Source: an uncultured Dechloromonas sp.
GTDB lineage: Bacteria > Pseudomonadota > Gammaproteobacteria > Burkholderiales > Rhodocyclaceae
Assembly (NCBI RefSeq): GCF_945957265.1
Contig: NZ_CAMFKO010000031.1
Coordinates: 1 to 51,384 of the forward strand
Reading direction: 5' to 3'
DNA length: 51,384 bases
In this document: positions 44,544 to 51,384 of the stretch, one piece after another
How positions within the stretch are numbered: the first letter of the stretch is position 1
Layout of the letters: every line of letters starts with the position of its first letter
Program-made: the position numbers and the translations under genes
The notes under the pieces: generated by a model
Told to the model about the DNA's origin: nothing
Database searches by the model: none
What the model saw: only the letters and a program-made list of their open reading frames with translations

Positions 44544-45761
44544 ATGACAATTAACAATCAACCTATCCCTACTCCTACCGATCCGATCAATCCCATCATG
44601 AGTGCTATCGACACTCATAACATGGCGTCACTACCGACTGCATCTAAGCTGCCTTCCGTATCTGCCGATCAATCATTCCGTGAACCTCTCTGGGATATTC
44701 ATGAGTTTGTTCGTCTGGTACTGGGCAAGGAATCTCCTGGCTTTCAAATCTTCGTGAAGAAGAACGGAGACAAACGTATTGAACCGTTATCCCTGGGTAA
44801 GCGGTTCTATCGCCTGATGAACAACTTCATGGCTCGCATCCCTGAAGGTAGTGATCCCGCAGGGTTTGTCGGTCTATTCCGTGATTGCTGCATCGAGTTG
44901 AAGCTGTACTACAACCCGTTTGGCAAAGCCGGTGATTACCATCGTCCAGGTGCTGACGGAAAGGACATGAGCGGGGCTGAGCTATTCAATGTCCTGTTGG
45001 AACTGATCCGTAAACGTGCTCGGAGCGATAGACGCTGCAAGAACCACCTGAATTTCGCAGACGACTACGATCTCGATGAACTGAAGAGTGTCGTTTCCTA
45101 CTTTGATGATCTGTTCATGGATTACTCGAAGATCCTGGTGGTGCGTGTAGATCTCGGTTACCAAGCCGATGAGGCAGACAAGATCAGCTTTGAACGGGCC
45201 CATGGTGACATTCAGCGTTTCATTAACCATCGGCAGTGGCAGGCCTGTTTTAAGCACAGCATCGGCTACGTGATCGGTCGAGAACGGGGTACTAGCTCAA
45301 CTGCTGAGAACGGTGGCAATGGACGAGGCTATCACTTCCACTGCTTCATCCTGTTTGATGGGCAGAAGGTGAAGAATGACGTCGAACTGGCTAAACAAAT
45401 CATCGATTACTGGAAGAACCGAATCGTCAATTCGTCGCGTACTCCGGCAGATGAGCAGACCAAGATTTGGTACTTCAACTGTAACCACAAGGCACGAACC
45501 GCAGGATATCGGCATGACGGCATCGGCATGGTGCAGCACTCAGATGAGTTGAAGCGCTGGCACTTGATTTCTGCGTTGATCTACCTGACGAAGCATTCTC
45601 AGGCCTTGGGTGATGACGTACCACCAGGAACAAGGGCACTGACGAAGGGGCAATACAAGCCCCGTGCATTGGAAACGCGGGGACGTCCTCGGCAACTCAT
45701 GATTCAGGGAGAAAAAGTCTCGGTTCGAAGAGGTGGGCATCCATCTGGTTATTTTTTATAG
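44544..45761 (+). CDS. Inovirus Gp2 / YagK-YfjJ-type replication protein, possible HUH endonuclease
   Basis: A 405-residue protein. The region 195-360 has the pattern of the YagK/YfjJ C-terminal (inovirus Gp2) family: a strand with VVRVDLGY, the HUH-like motif HFH (264-266) in GYHFHCFILF, and a late YLTKHSQ carrying a candidate nicking tyrosine with nearby Lys. The family includes rolling-circle initiators of filamentous phages and satellites. Residues 1-45 are Pro/Ser/Thr-rich and probably disordered. Assignment as an active endonuclease is an inference. The ATG follows an AT-rich tract and the hairpin at 44431. Confidence 0.78.
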   Translation: MTINNQPIPTPTDPINPIMSAIDTHNMASLPTASKLPSVSADQSFREPLWDIHEFVRLVLGKESPGFQIFVKKNGDKRIEPLSLGKRFYRLMNNFMARIPEGSDPAGFVGLFRDCCIELKLYYNPFGKAGDYHRPGADGKDMSGAELFNVLLELIRKRARSDRRCKNHLNFADDYDLDELKSVVSYFDDLFMDYSKILVVRVDLGYQADEADKISFERAHGDIQRFINHRQWQACFKHSIGYVIGRERGTSSTAENGGNGRGYHFHCFILFDGQKVKNDVELAKQIIDYWKNRIVNSSRTPADEQTKIWYFNCNHKARTAGYRHDGIGMVQHSDELKRWHLISALIYLTKHSQALGDDVPPGTRALTKGQYKPRALETRGRPRQLMIQGEKVSVRRGGHPSGYFL

Positions 45762-45813
45762 CCAGGCCAGATGCTTTGAAGCACACACCACCTTTCACTG
45801 CTGGAGACTGAAC

Positions 45814-46389
45814 ATGAATACACCATTTTCCCCTGTAGCCAATCGCCACAACCCGAAGGCGGCTTACACCAAGATCTACAAATGGGTGCTGCGCTTTGGC
45901 TCACCCACATTACTGTCATCGAGTTGCGAAAACCCAATCCTGATGAACTATCAACGCCTGGCGCAGAGCAATTGCTGGGTAACGATTAGCTACAACCGAT
46001 CATTTGACTCGTTCTTTCTGAGCGCATCAAACGGGATTGCGACTCCAGCCGCCAAACTGTCGGAGATCAAGCAATTGTTGGATGCTGCAGTGGTTCGCCG
46101 CCTGCCGCAACTGGAGTTGGATCCTTCTGACAACGCAGTTTGGACGATGTTACAAATCGAGCTGACAGATACTGAATTGCAGGAATCAGAGATCGAGACA
46201 ACGTTCAATCGTATTTGCAAGGCAATTGACGATAGCGCAGTGCCGATTCTCTCGATGATTTATGGAGGGCTTTCGGTAGAAGATGCAATCGCTGCTTACG
46301 AGAAGGCGCAGGCTGTTTCGCTGGCAAATTGGCGTGCAGCGATTGCGCCATGGACAAGTCGGAGCATAGAACAGGTGATTTACCGCTAA
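45814..46389 (+). CDS. Unknown protein, 191 residues, end of the accessory module
   Basis: Not recognised. Soluble, mixed alpha/beta, no motifs. The start is ATG 45814 with GGAG seven bases upstream; the frame upstream reaches into the end of the replication gene. The segment SYNRSFDSFFLSASNGIATPAAKL and the acidic helix block DTELQESEIETTFNRICKAIDD stand out. AT-rich relative to core genes. The 195 bases after it (46390-46584) hold no gene; I see only a small GGAAGA/TCTTCC hairpin near 46457. Confidence 0.65.
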   Translation: MNTPFSPVANRHNPKAAYTKIYKWVLRFGSPTLLSSSCENPILMNYQRLAQSNCWVTISYNRSFDSFFLSASNGIATPAAKLSEIKQLLDAAVVRRLPQLELDPSDNAVWTMLQIELTDTELQESEIETTFNRICKAIDDSAVPILSMIYGGLSVEDAIAAYEKAQAVSLANWRAAIAPWTSRSIEQVIYR

Positions 46390-46584
46390 TGCTGAGGGGT
46401 AAGACAGGGGACAGTAAGCGCCGGAGCGGAACAACCATGTAAGGATGGTACGAAATGGAAGATTTTCTTCCTGACAATTTCTGCCCAAAGGCTTTCAAAA
46501 ACGTGACTCAGGGGTTCGTCGTTCCGTTAGGTAATGCCCCGGGGTTGAAAAATGAAACGAGACCGACACACAAAAGCCCCCCTG

Positions 46585-47214
46585 TTATTTCAGTGATTGA
46601 AATAGCTCTTTCATGTGCTTGAACTCACCACCAACCCGGTCAAGGGAGAATTGATACATCAATGAGTTCTCTGCGAATTTCTGGCGCTCAACATCCATTT
46701 CAACGGTATTTCCGTCAGCCGCAGCCTGAGAAGGAACGTGATATTTCAGGCTTACGGGTGGCGACTGCCAAGAAGAATTGCCCTTCGAATGTCCCGGCGA
46801 GGAGGCGTTCAATTGAAGAGGAGGAGATTGCTCGCCACCAGCGGCCTCAGCAATATCAATATCCATCGCTTTGTAGCCAGGGGTGTCAGCGTTGGCGATA
46901 TTAGACGCAAGAATTTGCTGCCTATAGGCCCTTATTCCGAGCATTTTTTGTTGGAAATCCTCGTTTTTCTTGCCTAAGCCGTTCTCGTTCGCTGGTAAGT
47001 GAGATGAATGGGTTGTGCCAAGAGTCAATTTCCCGGCGGGGTCGAGATTGTCGCTTAAGGCAACATTGGCAGCCGCCGAACGTGCGACGGCGTTTTCAAG
47101 GATGCTTGAAAATGTTGCCGAGCTTTGAGTTTCACCTGCGTCGGAGATGCGAGGCGCTGCATTTCCAATAAATCCCCCCGGCCTTACCGGGAACAAAGCT
47201 GAAATCTCAGACAT
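46585..47214 (-). CDS. flgB: Orphan FlgB-like flagellar rod protein with long N-terminal extension
   Basis: A 209-residue protein. Residues 90-125 carry the flagellar rod/hook N-terminal signature ILASNIANADTPGYKAMDID, and the C-terminus NTVEMDVERQKFAENSLMYQ matches the FlgB C-terminal helix. Normal FlgB is about 130-150 residues; here about 75 extra residues precede the rod domain. No other flagellar gene is near. It may be a relic, a paralogue or a specialised rod-like protein carried on the accessory region. Confidence 0.8.
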   Translation of the reverse strand: MSEISALFPVRPGGFIGNAAPRISDAGETQSSATFSSILENAVARSAAANVALSDNLDPAGKLTLGTTHSSHLPANENGLGKKNEDFQQKMLGIRAYRQQILASNIANADTPGYKAMDIDIAEAAGGEQSPPLQLNASSPGHSKGNSSWQSPPVSLKYHVPSQAAADGNTVEMDVERQKFAENSLMYQFSLDRVGGEFKHMKELFQSLK

Positions 47215-47350
47215 AGAAACTCGTTGGATGAAATGCGGCCGTGGGAGCTATTGGCTGTGTCCGATTTCCTAAGGGGTACCGCCCACGCATTGCGCTGCCC
47301 CTTTGCCTGGGCTGTCAGTGAACAAATGGACGGTAAGGTGAGCATCTCGC

Positions 47351-47776
47351 CTAATTCAAGACGAAACGTACACTCTGGCCAGGCTTGTCGCCGAGTTTGA
47401 CTATGGCGACAGCCTTTGTGCCGGCTTGGATCTTGAAGGCTCCTTGGGCACGCAACTGGTTACTTCCTGCTGGCAGCAATTTGGCTTCGGTCTTGTCTGA
47501 TGCAGACAGCAGCGTTATGGTAGCTGACGCATTCCGGGTATCGACAGGCTGGTCGTGATCGGTCACGTAGAGCGTGAGGGAGTCAGCCTTCGCCACCAAC
47601 TCGTAGTTGATGTCCTTGATGACCGATACGACGCCACCATGCTGTGGCTTTGCGTCATGGGCGTGGGACTGGCCCGGTTTCTCGGTATGGGCATGGCCCT
47701 TATGGTCGTCCGCAGCGGATGCCAGATTGACGAAGCAAGCAAAGAGTAAAGCAGAGAGTACCGTGGAAGGTTTCAT
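47351..47776 (-). CDS. His-rich periplasmic protein of a metal-resistance cluster
   Basis: A 141-residue protein with a signal peptide (MKPSTVLSALLFACFVNLASA) and a His/Lys/Asp-rich segment (DDHKGHAHTEKPGQSHAHD) that likely binds divalent metal, followed by a beta-rich domain (GGVVSVIKDINYELVAKADS) as seen next to czc genes. Likely metal buffer or sensor-side protein in the periplasm. Last gene of the czc group as far as visible; 28 bases after czcD. Confidence 0.75.
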   Translation of the reverse strand: MKPSTVLSALLFACFVNLASAADDHKGHAHTEKPGQSHAHDAKPQHGGVVSVIKDINYELVAKADSLTLYVTDHDQPVDTRNASATITLLSASDKTEAKLLPAGSNQLRAQGAFKIQAGTKAVAIVKLGDKPGQSVRFVLN

Positions 47777-47804
47777 GGGAGCTCCATGTCAGTTGATAAA
47801 TCGG

Positions 47805-48749
47805 TTAATGAAAATTTGGGTTATCGTCGTGCTCGGATGTGCTGCCGACGTAGGTGCAACCTTCCGGTTGGTGCGCACAGGGTTTTGTTTCGCACTGCAG
47901 CGTCGTGTGGACCACCTTGAAGCGGTTAGCTAACACCGTCTGCAAGGCGGGCATCAAAGTTTTCTCGGGGGAGTAGGTCTGGTCGTAAACCACATGCGCG
48001 GTCAGGCTGGTCTTGCCGGTCGTCAGCGCCCAGAGATGCAGGTCATGGATGCCGAGTACGCCTGGCACAGCCAGCATGGCCTGCTCCACCTCTCCTAAAT
48101 CGATGCCCTCGGGCACACCTTCGAGCAGGATGTTCAGACTGTCCTTCAGTAGGATCCAGGTGCGTGGCAAAACCCAGAGGCCAATGGCTACAGCCACAAG
48201 TGGATCTACCCAGGACCAGCCGGTTAGCTGAATCACCACCGCGCCCACGATCACGCCGACCGACCCCAGAAGGTCACTCCACACTTCGAGATAGGCTCCC
48301 TTTACGTTGAGGCTATTTGACTGTCCCCCGCTCAGCAGGCGGATGCTGATCAGATTGACGATGAGGCCAATACTGGCGACGACGAGCATCCCAACCGAAT
48401 GGATTTCGGGCGGAGAGGTGAATCGCCGGTATGCCTCAACCAGGATGTAGAGCGCCACGGCAAACAGCAGCATGGCATTGAAGGCTGCCGCCAGAATCTC
48501 AAAGCGGTGATAGCCATAGGTTCGGCGACGATCGGCCGGGCGACGGGCAACACGAATGGCCGCCAATGCGATAGCGAGCGCGGCAGTATCGGTCAGCATG
48601 TGAGCGGCATCCGAGATGAGGGCCAAACTGCCAGTCAATACGCCGCCAATAACTTCGGCAATTAGAAAACAGCCGGTCAGCGCCAGGGCAAAGCGCAGGG
48701 CGCGCTCATTCTCAGTGCTCGGGATGCCGTGTGTGTGGCTTGTACTCAT
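47805..48749 (-). CDS. czcD: Cation diffusion facilitator CzcD
   Basis: A 314-residue CDF exporter with six helices. The zinc site HxxxD appears in LISDAAHMLTD and again in EVWSDLLG, and the C-terminal cytoplasmic domain follows (VPGVLGIHDLHLWALTTG). It exports Zn/Co/Cd by proton exchange. The His-rich N-terminus (MSTSHTHG) is usual. The ATG overlaps the stop of the 72-residue gene by four bases. Confidence 0.93.
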   Translation of the reverse strand: MSTSHTHGIPSTENERALRFALALTGCFLIAEVIGGVLTGSLALISDAAHMLTDTAALAIALAAIRVARRPADRRRTYGYHRFEILAAAFNAMLLFAVALYILVEAYRRFTSPPEIHSVGMLVVASIGLIVNLISIRLLSGGQSNSLNVKGAYLEVWSDLLGSVGVIVGAVVIQLTGWSWVDPLVAVAIGLWVLPRTWILLKDSLNILLEGVPEGIDLGEVEQAMLAVPGVLGIHDLHLWALTTGKTSLTAHVVYDQTYSPEKTLMPALQTVLANRFKVVHTTLQCETKPCAHQPEGCTYVGSTSEHDDNPNFH

Positions 48750-48964
48750 GGGACCCGCCCTTTATCGTTGTGGTGGCAGCGCTTCAATTTTTGTTTCATC
48801 GCCTGGAGACGGAACTGAAGGTTTTTTGAATACTTTGGTGTCTTTTGGCGCCGCTCTTCCCGCCAGCAAAACCATCCGTAAAGCACCAGAAAAGTCAGCA
48901 TCATCCCCAGGCCGAGCATGAGAAGCTGGAATTCAAGGTGGCTGTGGATCAAATGCTTAAACAT
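48746..48964 (-). CDS. Small one-helix membrane protein before czcD
   Basis: A 72-residue protein with one transmembrane helix (LLMLGLGMMLTFLVLYGWF) and a Lys/Arg/Gln-rich cytoplasmic tail. No family recognised. ATGA coupling to czcD implies a joint role in metal export. Confidence 0.7.
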   Translation of the reverse strand: MFKHLIHSHLEFQLLMLGLGMMLTFLVLYGWFCWREERRQKTPKYSKNLQFRLQAMKQKLKRCHHNDKGRVP

Positions 48965-48982
48965 GAGGAGACGGCACCAAGC

Positions 48983-49288
48983 TCAGGACTGCTGCGCCTT
49001 GCCGCAATTCGGGCAAAACTTAGTGCCCGGGGCGAGGTTCGCATTGCAGTCCGCACAATTGCCGGGCACCAAGGCTGTGCCGCATTGGGCGCAGTAGCGT
49101 CCCCCAGGGTTGGTCGCGGAGCCGCACTTCGGGCATGAGGGGCCACCGGCAGCGCTATTGGTGGGCGGCGCTGAATTTGAGGGGTAACTATTCCCCCAGC
49201 CATGATGTCCGCTATTCCGTTCACGGCCATGATGATCTCCGCCATGCGAACCGGCGACTCCTCGCAAGAGTTTTTCAAAGAATCCCAT
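48983..49288 (-). CDS. Double zinc-ribbon protein in the czc cluster
   Basis: A 101-residue protein. A Gly/His/Asn-rich first half (GSHGGDHHGRERNSGHHGWG) leads to two zinc ribbons: CPKCGSATNPGGRYCAQCG and CADCNANLAPGTKFCPNCG. No signal peptide. Such ribbons bind zinc structurally; here the His-rich part may add metal sensing or buffering. It starts 87 bases after the czcA stop. The 49289-49375 gap contains GTGACCG / CGGTCAC arms but no clear terminator. Confidence 0.75.
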   Translation of the reverse strand: MGFFEKLLRGVAGSHGGDHHGRERNSGHHGWGNSYPSNSAPPTNSAAGGPSCPKCGSATNPGGRYCAQCGTALVPGNCADCNANLAPGTKFCPNCGKAQQS

Positions 49289-49375
49289 AACAGCCTCCGT
49301 AGTTGAGTGGAAGAATGGGTGACCGACGGTTTATGCCGAATCTGGCACGGAGCCCCCGGTCACGAACAGAAAACG

Positions 49376-51384
49376 CTAGGCCTCAGATGGCTCGTCTATC
49401 GATTTCGTGAAGTCCTCCTCATCGGCATCTTTGCCGTGAGCAAGGCGATATAGAAGCGGCAACACGAGAAGCGTCAGCGCCGTCGACGACAGGATTCCAC
49501 CAATCACCACGGTGGCAAGCGGGCGTTGGACTTCCGCACCGGTACCTGTTGCAATCGCCATGGGGACAAAACCGAGCGAGGCGACCAATGCCGTCATCAG
49601 CACGGGGCGCAATCGAGTCAGCGCCCCTTCGTGAATGGCATCATCCAAAGAGCGCCCCTCTTCACGTAAATTACGGATGAAGGAAATCATCACCAAGCCG
49701 TTCAGTACCGCCACACCGGACAAGGCGATAAAACCGATGCCTGCCGAGATCGAGAGCGGAATGTCCCTTAGCCAGAGTGCGACAATGCCGCCTGTCAGCG
49801 CAAACGGAATGCCGGTAAACACCAGCAGCCCATCTTTCACGTTCCCGAACATCGCGAACAGCAGCGTGAATACCAACAGCAAGGCCACGGGCACCACAAT
49901 TTTGAGACGTTTCGAGGCAGACTCCAGTTGTTCAAAAGTTCCACCCCAGGCCGTCCAGTAGCCGCTCGGAATCTTGACCTCGGCTAGACGGCTCTGCGCC
50001 TCGCCAACAAAGGAGCCGATATCTCGTCCCCGAACATTGGCACTAACAACAACGCGACGCTTGCCGTTTTCCCGGCTAACTTGGTTCGGACCCGGTGCGA
50101 GCTCGAGACTGGCGACTTCCCCCAATGGGATGTAGGTCGTACGTACATCAACCCCGTTGCCAGCGGAAGCCCCCTTCGGCAAAGCAATCGGCAAACGCTT
50201 TAACGATTCGAGATCCGAACGCAGGCTATCCGGCAAACGTACGACAATATCGAAGCGTCGGTCACCTTCAAACATGGTTCCAGCCTCTCGACCACCAATC
50301 GCTGTCGAGATCGCATCCTGGACATCACCAATATTGAGTCCGTAGCGCGCCGTTTTGTCCCGGTCAATATTCACGGTCAGCATAGGCAAGCCCGTCGTCT
50401 GCTCGATCTTGACCTCGGAAGCGCCTGGGATTTTCTCCAATACAGCGGAAATCTTGCTGGCCGTATCGTTCATAACATCCATGTCATCACCGAATATTTT
50501 GATGGCAACATCGCTGCGTACACCGGAGATCAACTCATTGAAACGCAATTGGATCGGTTGGGAAAACTCATAGGTATTCCCCGGCAGTTTTCCAACGGTT
50601 TTTTGGATAGCGGCCAGCAGTTCGTCCCGAGATTTCCGTGGCTCTGGCCATTGCGCTTCAGGTTTCAACATGATGTAGCCATCCGAAATATTGGGTGGCA
50701 TCGGATCTGAGGCGATTTCGGCCGTCCCGGTTCTCGCGAAAATCCTGTCGATTTCCGGATACTCCGCCTTGAGCCGCTTTTCCAACTGTTGCTGCATGGC
50801 CACTGACTGCGAAAGGCTGGTTCCCGGAATACGCAGTGCCTGAATCGCGAAGTCGCCTTCATTCAGGCTCGGTACGAATTCGCTCCCCATGCGCGTAGCG
50901 ACCAAGCCTGAGAGAAGAACCATGACCGCCGTGAAGACCAGCACCACCGGCTTGTTCGCCATGACGCCAGCCAGAACTGGCTCATACCAGCGCTTGGCTG
51001 CCCGCATCAGGAAATTTTCCTTTTCATCCACCTTTTCACCAATGAACAGTGCAACGCCAGCGGGAATGAAGGTGACGGAGAGGATCATGGCACCTACGAG
51101 CGCGGTGACTACGGTGAAGGCCATGGGATGGAACATTTTTCCTTCGACCCCGGTCAGCGCGAAGATCGGCAGATAGACGATCATGATGATGAGCTGACCG
51201 AATAGCAGCGCTCGGCGAGCCTCTTTCGAAGCGGTAAAGACTTCGTGGAAGCGCTCGGTCCGGGTCAACGGTCGCCCGTGATGTGCCTGGGCATGGGCCA
51301 AACGGCGAACACAGTTCTCTACAATGACAACTGCACCATCGATGATGATCCCGAAGTCAAGAGCGCCGAGGCTCATCAGGTTGG
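49376..51384 (-). CDS. czcA: Heavy-metal efflux RND pump CzcA, N-terminus outside the window
   Basis: The visible ~669 residues are the C-terminal two thirds of a CzcA-type HME-RND proton antiporter. The frame is open to base 51384 (Asn-Leu before the Met at 51376), so the start lies beyond. The transmembrane motif DFGIIIDGAVVIVEN is the CzcA type (metal: Zn/Co/Cd), rather than CusA. Later motifs include GTSLSQSVAMQQQLEKR of the periplasmic porter and GFIALSGVAVLNGLVM in the membrane. CzcB and CzcC are expected outside the window. First gene read in this metal cluster. Confidence 0.94.
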   Translation of the reverse strand, partial: NLMSLGALDFGIIIDGAVVIVENCVRRLAHAQAHHGRPLTRTERFHEVFTASKEARRALLFGQLIIMIVYLPIFALTGVEGKMFHPMAFTVVTALVGAMILSVTFIPAGVALFIGEKVDEKENFLMRAAKRWYEPVLAGVMANKPVVLVFTAVMVLLSGLVATRMGSEFVPSLNEGDFAIQALRIPGTSLSQSVAMQQQLEKRLKAEYPEIDRIFARTGTAEIASDPMPPNISDGYIMLKPEAQWPEPRKSRDELLAAIQKTVGKLPGNTYEFSQPIQLRFNELISGVRSDVAIKIFGDDMDVMNDTASKISAVLEKIPGASEVKIEQTTGLPMLTVNIDRDKTARYGLNIGDVQDAISTAIGGREAGTMFEGDRRFDIVVRLPDSLRSDLESLKRLPIALPKGASAGNGVDVRTTYIPLGEVASLELAPGPNQVSRENGKRRVVVSANVRGRDIGSFVGEAQSRLAEVKIPSGYWTAWGGTFEQLESASKRLKIVVPVALLLVFTLLFAMFGNVKDGLLVFTGIPFALTGGIVALWLRDIPLSISAGIGFIALSGVAVLNGLVMISFIRNLREEGRSLDDAIHEGALTRLRPVLMTALVASLGFVPMAIATGTGAEVQRPLATVVIGGILSSTALTLLVLPLLYRLAHGKDADEEDFTKSIDEPSEA

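Larger units (their letters stand above)
41404..46400. mobile_element. Putative phage-satellite-like or integrative element without an integrase
   Basis: Five plus-strand genes of visibly lower GC than the first 41 kb: unknown, AlpA-like regulator, RepA-like ATPase, Gp2/YfjJ-type replication protein, unknown. This combination is typical of phage satellites and inovirus-like or P4-like elements. No integrase or transposase gene and no flanking direct repeats were found by eye, so both ends are approximate. The first 200 bases (41404-41603) hold no gene; they contain the direct repeat GTACAC-GCTTAG-GTACAC-like segment near 41430-41445 and nothing else I can name. Confidence 0.5.

Noticed and set aside
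46390..46584. Possible IS remnant in the gap before flgB
   Set aside because: The GGGGTAAGACAGGGGACAG-like segment is suggestive but there are no terminal repeats or transposase fragments to support it.

Overview
The window is chromosomal DNA of a high-GC betaproteobacterium. The gene set (lipoyl-domain E3 subunit, PPK2, ActP with a DUF485 partner, GroESL under CIRCE, a NapDAGHB nitrate reductase operon, UbiA/UbiD, gmk-rpoZ-spoT) and the dense ATGA-coupled genes fit the order Rhodocyclales (Dechloromonas/Azonexus-like). This is inferred from gene content, not from a phylogeny. The first ~41.3 kb is core-like and GC-rich. From about 41.4 kb onward the sequence is visibly richer in A+T and accessory in content.

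Layout of the core part. 1-2.2 kb: 3' part of dihydrolipoamide dehydrogenase and a YigI-type thioesterase. 2.2-7.4 kb, minus strand: PPK2, SixA, and a PqiA-PqiA-PqiB-PqiC envelope-lipid cluster in which PqiA is split into two genes. 7.5 kb: tRNA-Phe. 7.7-12.1 kb: a TctE/TctD-like two-component pair and the actP/DUF485 acetate symporter pair. 12.4-14.5 kb: groES-groEL with a perfect CIRCE operator and a heat-shock-type promoter. 14.5-20.5 kb: a haem-binding (DUF3365) PAS-PAS-GGDEF cyclase, dacB, an Fe-S protein, a YitT protein, a small membrane protein and a GNAT enzyme. 20.6-22.4 kb: a cobalamin riboswitch with its own terminator, a 55-residue peptide gene and a radical SAM/SPASM enzyme. 22.4-28.3 kb: ubiD-ubiA, an unknown gene, glutathione peroxidase, a methyltransferase, and rpoH behind a second perfect CIRCE. 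28.4-33.7 kb: napDAGHB with an FNR/ANR-type box. 33.7-41.3 kb: gmk-rpoZ-spoT-dadA-tatD and a hybrid histidine kinase.

Accessory part. A perfect 19-bp inverted repeat (41362-41403) marks the change in composition. To about 46.4 kb there is a phage-satellite-like module (unknown protein, AlpA-type regulator, RepA-like ATPase, a strong hairpin, a Gp2/YfjJ-type replication protein with an HUH-like motif, unknown protein) with no integrase in view. It is followed by an orphan, N-terminally extended FlgB and a heavy-metal resistance cluster (His-rich periplasmic protein, CzcD, two small proteins, CzcA running off the window end).

The most promising system is the riboswitch / small peptide / radical SAM unit at 19.6-22.4 kb. 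When cobalamin is scarce, the riboswitch should let transcription pass a terminator into a ribosomally made, probably post-translationally modified peptide of unknown role. Second is the CIRCE operator placed directly on the rpoH promoter, which would tie sigma-32 synthesis to the HrcA/GroEL titration loop that also controls groESL.
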